Source of the DNA: an uncultured Latescibacterota bacterium
Lineage (GTDB): Bacteria > Latescibacterota > UBA2968 > UBA8231
Reading direction: 5' to 3'
Length of the DNA: 64,000 bases
Assembly: GCA_958295495.1 (NCBI GenBank)
Contig: OY282352.1
Coordinates: 2,666,001 to 2,730,000, forward strand
Shown here: piece by piece, positions 1 to 8,892 of the stretch
Position numbering within the stretch: position 1 is the stretch's first letter
Layout of the letters: each line of letters opens with the position of its first letter
Program-made: the position numbers and the translations under genes
Notes under the pieces: model-generated
Database searches by the model: none
Seen by the model: only the letters and a program-made list of their open reading frames with translations
What the model was told of the DNA's origin: nothing

Positions 1-1
1 G

Positions 2-1699
2 TACGTCCTGCGCCGCATCCTGCGCCGCGCCGCGCGCTACGCCCGCCAGCTCGATCAGCACGATCCCTTTATTCATCAGTTAGTTGGCACAGTGGGCGAA
101 ACCATGGACCACGTCTTCCCGGAGGTCGCCGCCAGGGAGGATCACATCGTTCGAGTCATCCACTCCGAGGAGGAGAGTTTTGGCAAAACTCTCGATCGCG
201 GCTTGGACATCTTCGCGCGGTTTGCCGCCAAGGGTCAGATCACCGGCGGCGATGCTTTCCAGCTCTACGATACCTATGGCTTTCCACTAGACTTGACGGA
301 ACTAATGGCCCGAGAGCAGGGCCTCGCGCTAATCGAGCGGGAGGCATTCGACCACGCGCTTGAAGCCCAGCGGCAGCGGGCACGTCAGGCCACCTGCGCA
401 CAGTTTAGTGCCACCGAAGGCATCGGCGATACCTTGGAGGAAGCGCATTCGCTCTTCGCCGGCTACGACGAGTTGGAACTAGAGGCCGAGGTGGTGCAGG
501 CCGAAGGAGGCGAAGACAGTCGGGTGTGGCTAGTGCTGGACCGGACTCCTTTCTACGCCGAAGCGGGAGGCCAAGTCGGCGACCGCGGGCGAATTGAGGG
601 CAAAAATTTTGTCGTCGAAGTCGAAGACGTCCAGAAAGCGCGCGGCGGCATCTTCCACAAAGGTCGCTTAGTGGAAGGGGAGACCGAAGCGTTGACCGGC
701 CCAGCAGTTGCCCGCGTTGATCGCCAAGCCCGCCTAGACGCCGAGCGCAACCACACCGCAACTCATCTCCTGCACGAGTCGCTGCGGCGGACCCTCGGCG
801 ACCACGTAGGGCAGATGGGTTCGCTGGTCGCGCCGGATCGCTTGCGCTTTGACTTTTCGCATTTCGCCTCGGTTGAGCCTGAGCAGTTGCGCGAAATCGA
901 GGAGCGGGTCAACGAGCAGATTCGCGCCGATCTAGCAGTGAGCACTTTTCAAGAGGAATTGGAAAAAGCCAAGGCGATGGGGGCGCAGGCGCTCTTCGGC
1001 GAAAAATACGACGACCGAGTTCGCTTGGTGCGGATCGGCGACTTCAGCTTAGAGCTGTGTGGCGGCACCCATGTGCGCTCGACCGGCGAGATCGGCGCGT
1101 TCGATTTAGTCGCCGAAAGCGGCATTGCCGCTGGCGTCCGGCGTAGCGAGGCGTTGACCGGCGCAGGGGCCGAGCGCGTCGCGCACCTGCGCCGACAGGT
1201 ATTGGCGGACTTGGGCACTCGGCTCAACGCCGCGCCCGAAGAGTTAGCGGACAAAATCGAGGCACTCTTGGGGCGCAATCGCCAGTTGGAGCGGTCCCTC
1301 GACGGGTTGCGGCGTCGGGTTGCGGCGCTAGAGACGAGCGATTTGTCGAATGGAGCGCGCCAAGTGGCAGGGGTCACGGTCGTGGCGCGGCGCACTGAGG
1401 CAGAGGACGTGCCCAGCCTACGGGCCATGGCCGACGGACTGCGCGAGAGCTTGGGGTCGGGAGTTGGCGTCTTGGGGGCGGATATCAGCGGCAAGGTTGC
1501 CTTTATCGCCGTTGTTACCGACGACCTAATCAAGGGCCGCGGGCTGAAGGCCGGTAGCATTGTGCGCGGCGTGGCGCAGCTAGCCGGCGGCTCGGGTGGC
1601 GGCAAGGCGCACTTGGCCCAGGCGGGCGGTCGCGACCCGGGCAAACTCGACGAAGCGCTAGAGCAAGTGGCGCACATCGTCGAGCAGCAGCTAAAATAG
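2..1699 (+). CDS. alaS: Alanyl-tRNA synthetase, C-terminal part (5' end outside window)
   Basis: Attaches alanine to tRNA(Ala) in the cytoplasm and edits mischarged tRNA. The reading frame is open from base 2, so the start and the N-terminal catalytic core lie left of the window; about 565 residues are visible. The editing domain carries the zinc-binding HTATHLLH motif and, further on, CGGTH. The extreme C-terminus has the glycine-rich GGSGGGKAHLAQAGG signature of the DHHA1 domain. An in-frame ATG at 92 is internal, because the AlaRS-like sequence continues upstream of it. The next gene starts 12 bases after the stop, so the two are probably co-transcribed. Identification is certain; only the missing 5' part limits it. 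Confidence 0.96.
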   Translation, partial: YVLRRILRRAARYARQLDQHDPFIHQLVGTVGETMDHVFPEVAAREDHIVRVIHSEEESFGKTLDRGLDIFARFAAKGQITGGDAFQLYDTYGFPLDLTELMAREQGLALIEREAFDHALEAQRQRARQATCAQFSATEGIGDTLEEAHSLFAGYDELELEAEVVQAEGGEDSRVWLVLDRTPFYAEAGGQVGDRGRIEGKNFVVEVEDVQKARGGIFHKGRLVEGETEALTGPAVARVDRQARLDAERNHTATHLLHESLRRTLGDHVGQMGSLVAPDRLRFDFSHFASVEPEQLREIEERVNEQIRADLAVSTFQEELEKAKAMGAQALFGEKYDDRVRLVRIGDFSLELCGGTHVRSTGEIGAFDLVAESGIAAGVRRSEALTGAGAERVAHLRRQVLADLGTRLNAAPEELADKIEALLGRNRQLERSLDGLRRRVAALETSDLSNGARQVAGVTVVARRTEAEDVPSLRAMADGLRESLGSGVGVLGADISGKVAFIAVVTDDLIKGRGLKAGSIVRGVAQLAGGSGGGKAHLAQAGGRDPGKLDEALEQVAHIVEQQLK

Positions 1700-1711
1700 G
1701 CGAACTGATTC

Positions 1712-2458
1712 GTGACTAGCAGTGTACTGCAATACCTACTGGACATCCGCCACCGCCGTGGTGCTGGCTACCTGCCCTTGCTAGATCCAGATCGGTTGAC
1801 CCCAGACGAATTGGATGCTCGCGCCCAGCGCTGCGTTGCGGCCGGGGCCGACGCCATCCTCATTGGCACGAGCCTGATGTTCTCGTCCCGCATCGCAGTC
1901 TGTTTCGAGCGCGTGCGGGCCAAAGTCGATGTGCCGGTGATCAGCTTTCCCGGAAGCTCGGGTCAGGTGGTGCCGACGGCCGATGCTATTCTCTTCCTAT
2001 CGTTGGTCAGCGGGCGCAACCCCGAGCTCTTGATCGGCGAACACGTCAAGGCCGCTCCCTTGATCCGCGAGTACGGCATTGAGACCATTCCCACCGGGTA
2101 TATGCTAGTTGAGTCCGGGACCCTGACCTCCGTGGAATTTATGAGCGATACTCGACCCATTCCGAGCGACAAGATCGACATCGCCATGGCCCACGCCTTG
2201 GCGGCCGAGTACTTGGGCATGCGGCTCATTTACCTAGAGACCGGCAGCGGCGCGTGTGCTGCTGTGCCCGACGAAATGGTGAGCGCGGTAGCCGATTGCG
2301 TCTCGGTGCCGGTCGTCGTCGGCGGCGGCATCCGCGACCCAGGGGTAGCGCGGGCCAAGGTGGAGGCCGGTGCAGGCTTTGTCGTCACGGGCAGCGTCGT
2401 CGAAGACGATCAACAGCGCTTGTGCGCCCTGAGCCGGGCAGTACACGCAAAAGAATGA
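1712..2458 (+). CDS. Geranylgeranylglyceryl phosphate synthase family protein (PcrB/GGGPS)
   Basis: A TIM-barrel prenyltransferase of 248 residues. Family members join a polyprenyl diphosphate to glycerol-1-phosphate, the first ether-lipid step in archaea, and also occur in Bacillota and the FCB group. The family is recognised from the DAILIGTS, PTGYMLVESG, YLETGSGA and VGGGIRDP motifs, the last two forming the phosphate-binding end of the barrel. The start is GTG. The gene lies between alaS and the HPr gene with short gaps, so it is probably in the same operon. No glycerol-1-phosphate dehydrogenase or other ether-lipid gene is nearby, so the prenyl chain length and product are unknown. Confidence 0.88.
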   Translation: MTSSVLQYLLDIRHRRGAGYLPLLDPDRLTPDELDARAQRCVAAGADAILIGTSLMFSSRIAVCFERVRAKVDVPVISFPGSSGQVVPTADAILFLSLVSGRNPELLIGEHVKAAPLIREYGIETIPTGYMLVESGTLTSVEFMSDTRPIPSDKIDIAMAHALAAEYLGMRLIYLETGSGACAAVPDEMVSAVADCVSVPVVVGGGIRDPGVARAKVEAGAGFVVTGSVVEDDQQRLCALSRAVHAKE

Positions 2459-2476
2459 CAGGAGTAGCAATGGGCC

Positions 2477-2749
2477 ATGGTTGAAAAGACGGCCACGATC
2501 AACAATCCGCTGGGTATTCACGCTCGTCCGGCCGCGCTCTTGGTGCAGACGGCGGCTCAATTCAAGGCCGACATTTACCTTTCCAAAGGCGACGTCGATG
2601 GGGTCAACGGCAAGAGCATCATGGGCGTGATGATGCTGGCCGCCGAGCAAGGTGCCCAAGTCGCCGTCCGGGCCGAAGGCGCGGACGCGGACGCGGCCAT
2701 CGAGGCCATGGTCTCACTGCTGGAGAGCACATTCGAGGGGCAAACTTGA
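2477..2749 (+). CDS. ptsH: Phosphocarrier protein HPr
   Basis: A small 90-residue phosphocarrier that receives phosphate from enzyme I. The active-site histidine is His15 in GIHARP. The regulatory serine is Ser47 in GKSIMG, so control by an HPr kinase is possible. Length and fold pattern are normal for HPr. The stop overlaps the TTG start of enzyme I (TTGA at 2746-2749), which suggests translational coupling. No sugar-specific enzyme II component is in the window. Confidence 0.95.
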   Translation: MVEKTATINNPLGIHARPAALLVQTAAQFKADIYLSKGDVDGVNGKSIMGVMMLAAEQGAQVAVRAEGADADAAIEAMVSLLESTFEGQT

Positions 2750-4512
2750 CCACGACCAGCGCACATAGGGTTTTCGATGGGATATGCGTCTCCCCCGGCA
2801 TTGGCATTGGCCGGGCTTTCGCATACCACAAGCGGGCCCCGGTCATCACCCGCCGGCGCGTGGCGCATCACCTGTCTGGGGCGGAGGTCGAGCGCTTTCG
2901 CAACATCCTCCACCAGGCCGGGGACGAGATTCGGCGCACTCGCCGCTGGGTCGCCAGCGAGCAGGGAGAGGAGCTGGCGCAGATATTCGACGCCCAGCTA
3001 GCCATGCTAGAGGACCCATCCATCAAAGAGCGCACCGAGGCGTTGATCCTCGGCAAGCACTATTCGGCCGAGCGGGCGTACGCCGAGGAGCTGGAAAAAG
3101 TCAAAGAGGCCTTCGGCAACATTGAGAACGAATACTTACGTGCGCGCATAAGCGACGTAGCGGATATCGAAAATCAGGTGTTGATGCGATTGGCCGGGAG
3201 CGAGGTCAAAGAGCTTGATTCGCTCCGCGCCAACACGATTGTCTTAGCCCATGACTTGCTGCCTTCCGAGATGGTGCGCCTAGAGCGCCGCCGGATCAAA
3301 GGCGTGGTGCTCGACGTCGGCGGCGCGGCCTCGCACGCGGCCATCATCGCCCGCTCGTTGCAGCTACCCACGGTCGTCGGCACCGGCGACTGTTCGCGGC
3401 AAGTGGCAGACGGCGACTTGGTGGTCGTCGATGGCAACGAAGGCCAGGTCCACCTGCGACCCGATGCCCTCGGCGAGCGTCGCTATCGGGCGCGTCGCCG
3501 GCGTCAACTCCAGCGCGAGCGCGACCTAGAGAGGCGTCGCAACCTGCCTGCCGTTACTCAAGACGGGCGGGAAATCGCATTGATGGCCAATGTCGATGTG
3601 CATACCGAAGTGCAGATGGCGCTCGACCACGGCGCCTGCGGCGTGGGCATGTACCGCACCGAGTTCCTGTATCTCAACTACCGCTTGCCCTCCGAGGAGG
3701 AGCAGTTCAAGGTTTATTCCACCCTCGTCAAATCGCTGGCCCCACATCCCGTAGTGATCCGCACCATGGATTTGGGCGGCGACAAGCTGGCCCACGTCTT
3801 GGCGGTGCCGCCCGAGGCCAACCCCTTCTTGGGGTGGCGCGGCATCCGCATTTGCCTCGATACCCCAGACCTGTTCAAGACGCAGTTGCGCGCCCTGCTC
3901 AGGACCGGAGTACAGGGCGAAGTTCACATTTTGTTGCCGATGATCTCTAGCCTGAACGAGCTGCGGCGCGCCCGGGCGCTAGTGGAGGAAGCCAAAGACG
4001 AGCTGCGCGCGGCGGGTTTGCCCTTTGCCGAGCATTGCAAGCTGGGCATCATGGTCGAAGTGCCGTCCGTGGCCTTGATGGTCGATCACTTTGCCGGCGA
4101 AGTAGATTTTTTTAGCCTCGGCACCAACGACCTGACCCAGTACGCGTTGGCCGTAGATCGCGGCATGAGTAAAGTGGCTTGGCTCTACGACCCTTTTCAC
4201 CCGGCGGTCTTGCGCTTGATCAAGATGGTCGCCGACAGCGGCCAGCGCACCAACACGCCCGTGAGCATCTGCGGCGAGATGGCCGGCGACCCCTTGGCCA
4301 CGACGCTCTTGCTCGGGCTCGGGCTGGATTGTCTGAGCCTAAGCCCCGGTCTCATCCCAGAAGTCAAGGAGGTCATTCGCGCCATCCGCGCTGAAAAGGC
4401 GCGGCAGATCGCCGACGAGTGCTTGGCCATGGACACCGGGGCTGAAGTGCGCCAGCACTTGGAGGATACCGTCGGCGAGTATATGCCCTTCTGGCATCAT
4501 AGGTATCACTGA
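2746..4512 (+). CDS. ptsI: Phosphoenolpyruvate-protein phosphotransferase (PTS enzyme I)
   Basis: Transfers phosphate from phosphoenolpyruvate to HPr. At 588 residues it has normal enzyme I length. The N-terminal part begins with GICVSPGIGIGRAF. The phosphorylated histidine is His197 in GGAASHAAIIAR. The C-terminal PEP-binding barrel carries GMYRTEFLY, DLGGDK, LGTNDLTQYALAVDR and SICGEMAGDP. TTG at 2746 is the only in-frame start at the right distance before the first conserved motif, and it overlaps the HPr stop. With HPr but no visible enzyme II, the pair may feed a regulatory phosphorelay rather than sugar import, although enzyme II genes may lie elsewhere. Confidence 0.95.
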   Translation: MTTTSAHRVFDGICVSPGIGIGRAFAYHKRAPVITRRRVAHHLSGAEVERFRNILHQAGDEIRRTRRWVASEQGEELAQIFDAQLAMLEDPSIKERTEALILGKHYSAERAYAEELEKVKEAFGNIENEYLRARISDVADIENQVLMRLAGSEVKELDSLRANTIVLAHDLLPSEMVRLERRRIKGVVLDVGGAASHAAIIARSLQLPTVVGTGDCSRQVADGDLVVVDGNEGQVHLRPDALGERRYRARRRRQLQRERDLERRRNLPAVTQDGREIALMANVDVHTEVQMALDHGACGVGMYRTEFLYLNYRLPSEEEQFKVYSTLVKSLAPHPVVIRTMDLGGDKLAHVLAVPPEANPFLGWRGIRICLDTPDLFKTQLRALLRTGVQGEVHILLPMISSLNELRRARALVEEAKDELRAAGLPFAEHCKLGIMVEVPSVALMVDHFAGEVDFFSLGTNDLTQYALAVDRGMSKVAWLYDPFHPAVLRLIKMVADSGQRTNTPVSICGEMAGDPLATTLLLGLGLDCLSLSPGLIPEVKEVIRAIRAEKARQIADECLAMDTGAEVRQHLEDTVGEYMPFWHHRYH

Positions 4513-4531
4513 AGGAGCTTGAGAATACACC

Positions 4532-5698
4532 ATGTCCAAATCCATGTTTACTTCCGAGTCCGTGTCCGAAGGGCACCCCGACAAAGTCGCCGACCAGATT
4601 TCCGACGCCGTGCTCGACGCCATGCTCGCCGCGGACCCCAACGCCCGGGTCGCTTGCGAGACCCTCGTTACCACCGGCCAAGTAGTAGTAGCCGGCGAGG
4701 TTAAAAGCGAAGCTCGCCTAGACCTCGAAGCCTTGGTCAGGCAGGTCATCGCCGATATTGGCTACTGCGATCCCGAGCAGGGTTTTGACTTTCGCTCGTG
4801 CGCTATCCTCGCGGCCTTGGGCCAGCAATCGCCCGATATAGCCCAAGGCGTCAACGCGGGCGAGGGGCTGCACAAGGAAGAGGGCGCCGGCGACCAAGGC
4901 ATGATGTTTGGCTATGCCTGCGGCGAGACTGCCCAGCTCATGCCGCTGCCCATCACCCTCGCGCACGCGCTGATGCAGCACCTGGCGCGGCTGCGCAAGG
5001 ACGAGAAAATTCCCTATCTGCGCCCGGACGCCAAGTCTCAGGTCACTGTCGAGTACGACGACGGTCAGCCCGTGCGAGTAGGGGCGGTGGTCCTCTCGAC
5101 TCAGCACGCTCCCGAGGCTAGTCACGAGCAGATCGAAAAAGACATGATTGAGCAGGTCATAAAAGAAGTAATCCCCGCCCGCCTGCTCGACGAGGAGACC
5201 CAATATCACGTCAACCCCACGGGCCGCTTCGTCATCGGGGGGCCGCACGGCGACTGCGGCTTGACTGGCCGCAAGATCATCGCCGATACCTATGGGGGCG
5301 CGTGTCCTCACGGCGGGGGTGCCTTTTCCGGCAAGGACCCCAGCAAGGTCGATCGCAGTGCCCACTACATGGCGCGCTACGTGGCCAAAAACGTGGTGGC
5401 TGCCCGCTTGGCCGCCCGCTGCCAAGTACAACTGGCTTATGCCATTGGCGTGGCCGCGCCCGTATCCGTGCGGGTCGATACCTTTGGCACGGGCGTCGCG
5501 CCCGACGAGGTGCTCGCCGCAGCCGTGGAAACGGTCTTTGAGCTAACCCCCAAGGGCATCATTGAGTCTCTACAGATGAGGCGGCCCATCTACCGGAAAA
5601 CCACCAACTACGGCCACTTTGGACGCGAAGAGCCGGAGTTCGTCTGGGAACGGACCGACAAAGCCGAGCTGCTGCGCCGGGCCGTGGGGATCAAATAG
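4532..5698 (+). CDS. metK: S-adenosylmethionine synthetase
   Basis: Makes S-adenosylmethionine from methionine and ATP. At 388 residues it has normal length. Motifs include [15 protein letters not shown] near the start, the loop motif [12 protein letters not shown], and [22 protein letters not shown] with the active-site lysine and aspartate. An AAGGAG ribosome-binding site lies upstream of the ATG. It follows ptsI by 19 bases, which leaves no room for a SAM riboswitch between them, so expression probably depends on the upstream operon promoter. Confidence 0.97.
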   Translation: MSKSMFTSESVSEGHPDKVADQISDAVLDAMLAADPNARVACETLVTTGQVVVAGEVKSEARLDLEALVRQVIADIGYCDPEQGFDFRSCAILAALGQQSPDIAQGVNAGEGLHKEEGAGDQGMMFGYACGETAQLMPLPITLAHALMQHLARLRKDEKIPYLRPDAKSQVTVEYDDGQPVRVGAVVLSTQHAPEASHEQIEKDMIEQVIKEVIPARLLDEETQYHVNPTGRFVIGGPHGDCGLTGRKIIADTYGGACPHGGGAFSGKDPSKVDRSAHYMARYVAKNVVAARLAARCQVQLAYAIGVAAPVSVRVDTFGTGVAPDEVLAAAVETVFELTPKGIIESLQMRRPIYRKTTNYGHFGREEPEFVWERTDKAELLRRAVGIK

Positions 5699-5717
5699 AT
5701 CCTCGAGCGGCTAGCAG

Positions 5718-7289
5718 ATGAATGCTGTACAGTGTCGATGGCTAGGTGCGCTTCTAGGGGCCGGAGCGTTGACGGGCTGCCAAGTAAACTCCCCCCAAAT
5801 TCCCAGCACCAATTTCCAGATCAGCATCCCGGTCGCCGCCGATCGGACGACGGTGCAGGACTTGGCCGACGAGCGCGCCGACTTCCTGAAGATCGACGAC
5901 GAGGGCCTGCTCTCGGTCGATTTTACAACGGACTTCAACCACCGCGAGGAAGTCGGCGACCGCCTGCGCGTCGCGCCGGTCTCCACGGCCTTGGCGGTGC
6001 CGATTGGGCCGGCCGACGGTGCGATTGCCAAGACCGAGGCCCTCGCCTTTGCCGACGACCGCATCCAAATCGCGCACGCGGTCATCGCCGAGGGTGGCCT
6101 GACCCTCAAGGCGACCAACCAGACCGCGATCCCCTTGCAGGTCGAGCTGGTCTTGGACGACGTCAAAAGGCCGGACGGCACGCCCCACGCCTTCCGCATT
6201 GACGCGCTCGCCCCCAACGAGAACAAAGCGGTGCTCTTTGACTTGGCCGGCAGCGAATTTGCCCCGCAGACCCCCCTCGAATTGCGGTTCTCATACCGAG
6301 TGCAGGGCGAGTTCGCCGCGGCCGCGGCCACCGACGAGATCCTGTTAGAGGCCGCGACCGACAATTTGCTCCTCAGCCGCGTCGAGGGAGTGCTCGACGA
6401 GGTCATCCTGCCGGTCGCCCCGGTCTCCCGCACAGTCGATTTTCCCGCGGGCTTAGACCAGATCGCCTTCAGCTCGGTCTCCCTAGAAGTCGGCCTGACG
6501 TCGGGCGTTGGTTTCCGCAGCCGCATTGACCTCCACATCGAGGGCACCAACGGCCAAGGCGAGCGGGATTCCCTGACAATTTCCGCCATGTTCCAGCGCG
6601 GCGACCCAGACCACCCGGTGGCACTCGCCTTGTCGCTGGCCTCCGCAGAGCTGACCGAGTTTCTCAACCTGCTGCCGACCATGGTCGCGGTCGCGCCGAC
6701 CGTGCGCATCGGCGACGGTGAGGCCGCGGAGGTCATTGACGCTAGCCATTGGGTGCAGATTGACCACGTGCGCTTTGCCACGCAGGGCCATTTTCAGCTA
6801 GAGGAGGACACCCGCATCGAGTTCGACCCGAGCTTCCGCCGCCTCCAGGACGACGATGCCCGCCGCCGCATCCGCGCCGGCCTCGACAGTGCGGCCGTAC
6901 TTACCACGATTGAAAATCACCTGCCCACCGCGATCCGCGTCAGCCTGTGGGTCGCGCCAAGGGTTGAAGATGTGTACGGCAACCAAGACCTGTTCGCCGA
7001 CAACGCGGCCAACGGCTATCTGCGGATTCCCAAGCAAGGTTCCTTTGCGGTGGGGGCCGGCGATGTCGGCCCCCAAGGGCAGGTTGTGGCCAGTGCGTTC
7101 AGCCACCAGCGGATCGCGCTCTCGGACGAAGACGTGGAGGTTTTCCTGCGGGAGGACGGCGTCTATACGGGCATGCTGATTGAGTTGGAAAAGACGCCGC
7201 GCGAGGTAGTGATGCGGGGGAGCGATTTCGTCGCCGTGGAGGCGGGTGCGGTGATTTTTATGGAATTCAACGAGGATTTGATTAAGTAG
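5718..7289 (+). CDS. Predicted lipoprotein of unknown function
   Basis: A 523-residue protein with a short hydrophobic N-terminus ending in the lipobox LTGC (Cys21), so it is probably lipid-anchored after signal peptidase II cleavage. The rest is soluble-looking and rich in alternating hydrophobic and acidic stretches, consistent with beta structure. I recognise no family. It is followed after 7 bases by a predicted outer-membrane barrel protein, which suggests a two-gene envelope unit. High GC and codon use match the neighbours. Confidence 0.75.
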   Translation: MNAVQCRWLGALLGAGALTGCQVNSPQIPSTNFQISIPVAADRTTVQDLADERADFLKIDDEGLLSVDFTTDFNHREEVGDRLRVAPVSTALAVPIGPADGAIAKTEALAFADDRIQIAHAVIAEGGLTLKATNQTAIPLQVELVLDDVKRPDGTPHAFRIDALAPNENKAVLFDLAGSEFAPQTPLELRFSYRVQGEFAAAAATDEILLEAATDNLLLSRVEGVLDEVILPVAPVSRTVDFPAGLDQIAFSSVSLEVGLTSGVGFRSRIDLHIEGTNGQGERDSLTISAMFQRGDPDHPVALALSLASAELTEFLNLLPTMVAVAPTVRIGDGEAAEVIDASHWVQIDHVRFATQGHFQLEEDTRIEFDPSFRRLQDDDARRRIRAGLDSAAVLTTIENHLPTAIRVSLWVAPRVEDVYGNQDLFADNAANGYLRIPKQGSFAVGAGDVGPQGQVVASAFSHQRIALSDEDVEVFLREDGVYTGMLIELEKTPREVVMRGSDFVAVEAGAVIFMEFNEDLIK

Positions 7290-7296
7290 GGCGCGG

Positions 7297-8739
7297 ATGC
7301 AAGGCAAGGAATGGATCGTTCTAGCGGTCCTGCTCGTGGCCGGGGCCTGCGGGCCGGTGGTCGCCGTCCCGGGCGACGCCAGCCCGCGGGCCATAGCGCT
7401 GGGCCAAGCCTATACGGCACTGGCCCGGGGGCCGGAAGCCGTCTTCTGGAACCCGGCGAATTTAGCCCTGGCCGGCAGCCGCAAGTTTTCCTATGACCTG
7501 CTCGGCGCTGGCCTTTGCGTGGCGGCCGAAAACAACAGTTTGTCGGTTGCCGCGTACAACGCCCACTTCACGGACGCCAACGCTAGCGTATCTCCCAACG
7601 GCAGCCCGTACTACATCAGCCCAGCGGCTAAAGAGAAACTATTCGCCGACATCCCGGACGCGGGCCTGCGCCTGAACGGGCATGTCGAGCCGACGGTCGT
7701 CGCCGGCCTCCCGCTCAACGGGGGCATAGCCTTTGCCATCGGGAAAGTGCGCTCGGCCATTGCGGTGGGGTTCACCAGCGGGGTCGAGAGCGAAATCCCC
7801 AAGGACGTATTAGAGCTTTTCTTTTTTGGCAACGAGTTTGCAGAGGACCGCTTGGCGGCCGGCAAGAGCGAGGGGTACGACATCAGCGACTGGAATGGAT
7901 CGGGATGGGCCGTGGGCACGCTCAACGTCGCCGCTGCGCGGCCGGCACTGCCGGCTCGTCTCGCCCCCTATCTAAGCGAGTTCACAGTCGGCAGTACGCT
8001 CAAGCTCTCGCTGGGCACGTACGGAGAAATCATCGAATCCGGCGGCACCGGGCTCGTGGCCCGCGTCGGCGGGGCCGAGGCGGACGCTTGGCTGATTGCC
8101 CAGTACGCCCAAATGGGCCTCGGCGTGGGTCTCGACGTGGGCCTTGCCGGCCGGAGCAAAAGCCGCAAGACGACCTTCAGCCTAAGTGTGCTCAACTTGC
8201 TCGACACATTCTCGTGGAGCAGGGGAGTGCGCCAAGATTCCATTTTCCTCGCGGCCAACCAACTGCGCATCTCCCGCTTTTTGGACGCGGACTCGCGGTC
8301 CATTGAGGACGTGTTCGACAACCCGGATTTCGACGGCGACGGCGATCCAGACTTTACCAAGCAGGTCGGCCAAAAGCCTTTCTCGCGCTCGCTGCCGGCC
8401 GTGCTGCGGCTCGGGGTGGCCTATCAGGCCATGCCCCAGCTAACAGTGGTTGGCAATTGGGACCAGGCGTTCAGCTCTGCGTTTGGGATGCGGACTCGGC
8501 CGCGGCTGGCCGGCGGGGTCGAGTACTGGCTGGCGGACTGGTTGCCGGCCCGCATTGGCTTGTCGCTGGGCGGGCGGAGCAGCAGCTCGGCGATCGGCTT
8601 TGCTTTTGGCCCGTTTGTGCTGTCGTCCATGCAGATTCGCTTTTTGGAGACCAGCTTCGCCATGCGCGGCGGCCTCTTCCCGAGCATGGCGAAGGGCACC
8701 GCCATTTCCGTGATGTTCTTTCGCTTGAGTCTCGTCTGA
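7297..8739 (+). CDS. Predicted outer-membrane beta-barrel protein
   Basis: A 480-residue protein with a hydrophobic signal peptide (about residues 5-24). Just after it comes the ALGQAYTALARGPEAVFWNPANLA segment region, typical of FadL/OmpP1-like and PorV-like barrel proteins, where NPANL is the conserved element. The remainder alternates short beta-strand-like stretches with Gly-rich turns. A short Asp-rich loop, DFDGDGDPDF, resembles a calcium-binding loop. The gene follows the lipoprotein gene closely and the two may act together in the envelope. The substrate, if it is a transporter, cannot be inferred. Confidence 0.7.
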   Translation: MQGKEWIVLAVLLVAGACGPVVAVPGDASPRAIALGQAYTALARGPEAVFWNPANLALAGSRKFSYDLLGAGLCVAAENNSLSVAAYNAHFTDANASVSPNGSPYYISPAAKEKLFADIPDAGLRLNGHVEPTVVAGLPLNGGIAFAIGKVRSAIAVGFTSGVESEIPKDVLELFFFGNEFAEDRLAAGKSEGYDISDWNGSGWAVGTLNVAAARPALPARLAPYLSEFTVGSTLKLSLGTYGEIIESGGTGLVARVGGAEADAWLIAQYAQMGLGVGLDVGLAGRSKSRKTTFSLSVLNLLDTFSWSRGVRQDSIFLAANQLRISRFLDADSRSIEDVFDNPDFDGDGDPDFTKQVGQKPFSRSLPAVLRLGVAYQAMPQLTVVGNWDQAFSSAFGMRTRPRLAGGVEYWLADWLPARIGLSLGGRSSSSAIGFAFGPFVLSSMQIRFLETSFAMRGGLFPSMAKGTAISVMFFRLSLV

Positions 8740-8833
8740 CGGATCCTCGGCCTTTTTTACTCATTTCCAACGCCTTGAGTGCCACAATGTCCCGTTCAAT
8801 AGGCAAAATGTGTCAAAAATAGACGTGTCGGTG

Positions 8834-8850
8834 CTGGTACGGTATTTGCA
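8834..8850 (+). promoter_or_regulatory. Candidate sigma-54 (-24/-12) promoter of clpB
   Basis: The sequence CTGGTACGGTATTTGCA has GG at 8836-8837 and GC at 8848-8849 with exactly ten bases between. It differs from the sigma-54 consensus TGGCACG-N4-TTGCW at one position. It lies about 43 bases upstream of the clpB ATG, a sensible distance. No activator-binding site was identified. Confidence 0.45.
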
Positions 8851-8892
8851 ACCATTCGGACAGGCAAAACCGACTTCCGCGAGGGAACCAAC

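Noticed and set aside
949..1746. 265-codon open frame antisense to alaS
   Set aside because: High GC gives long antisense frames; composition is Ser/Arg-rich with no domain.
5711..6781. 356-codon open frame antisense to the lipoprotein gene
   Set aside because: Shadow of the real frame; no start site, no recognisable motif.
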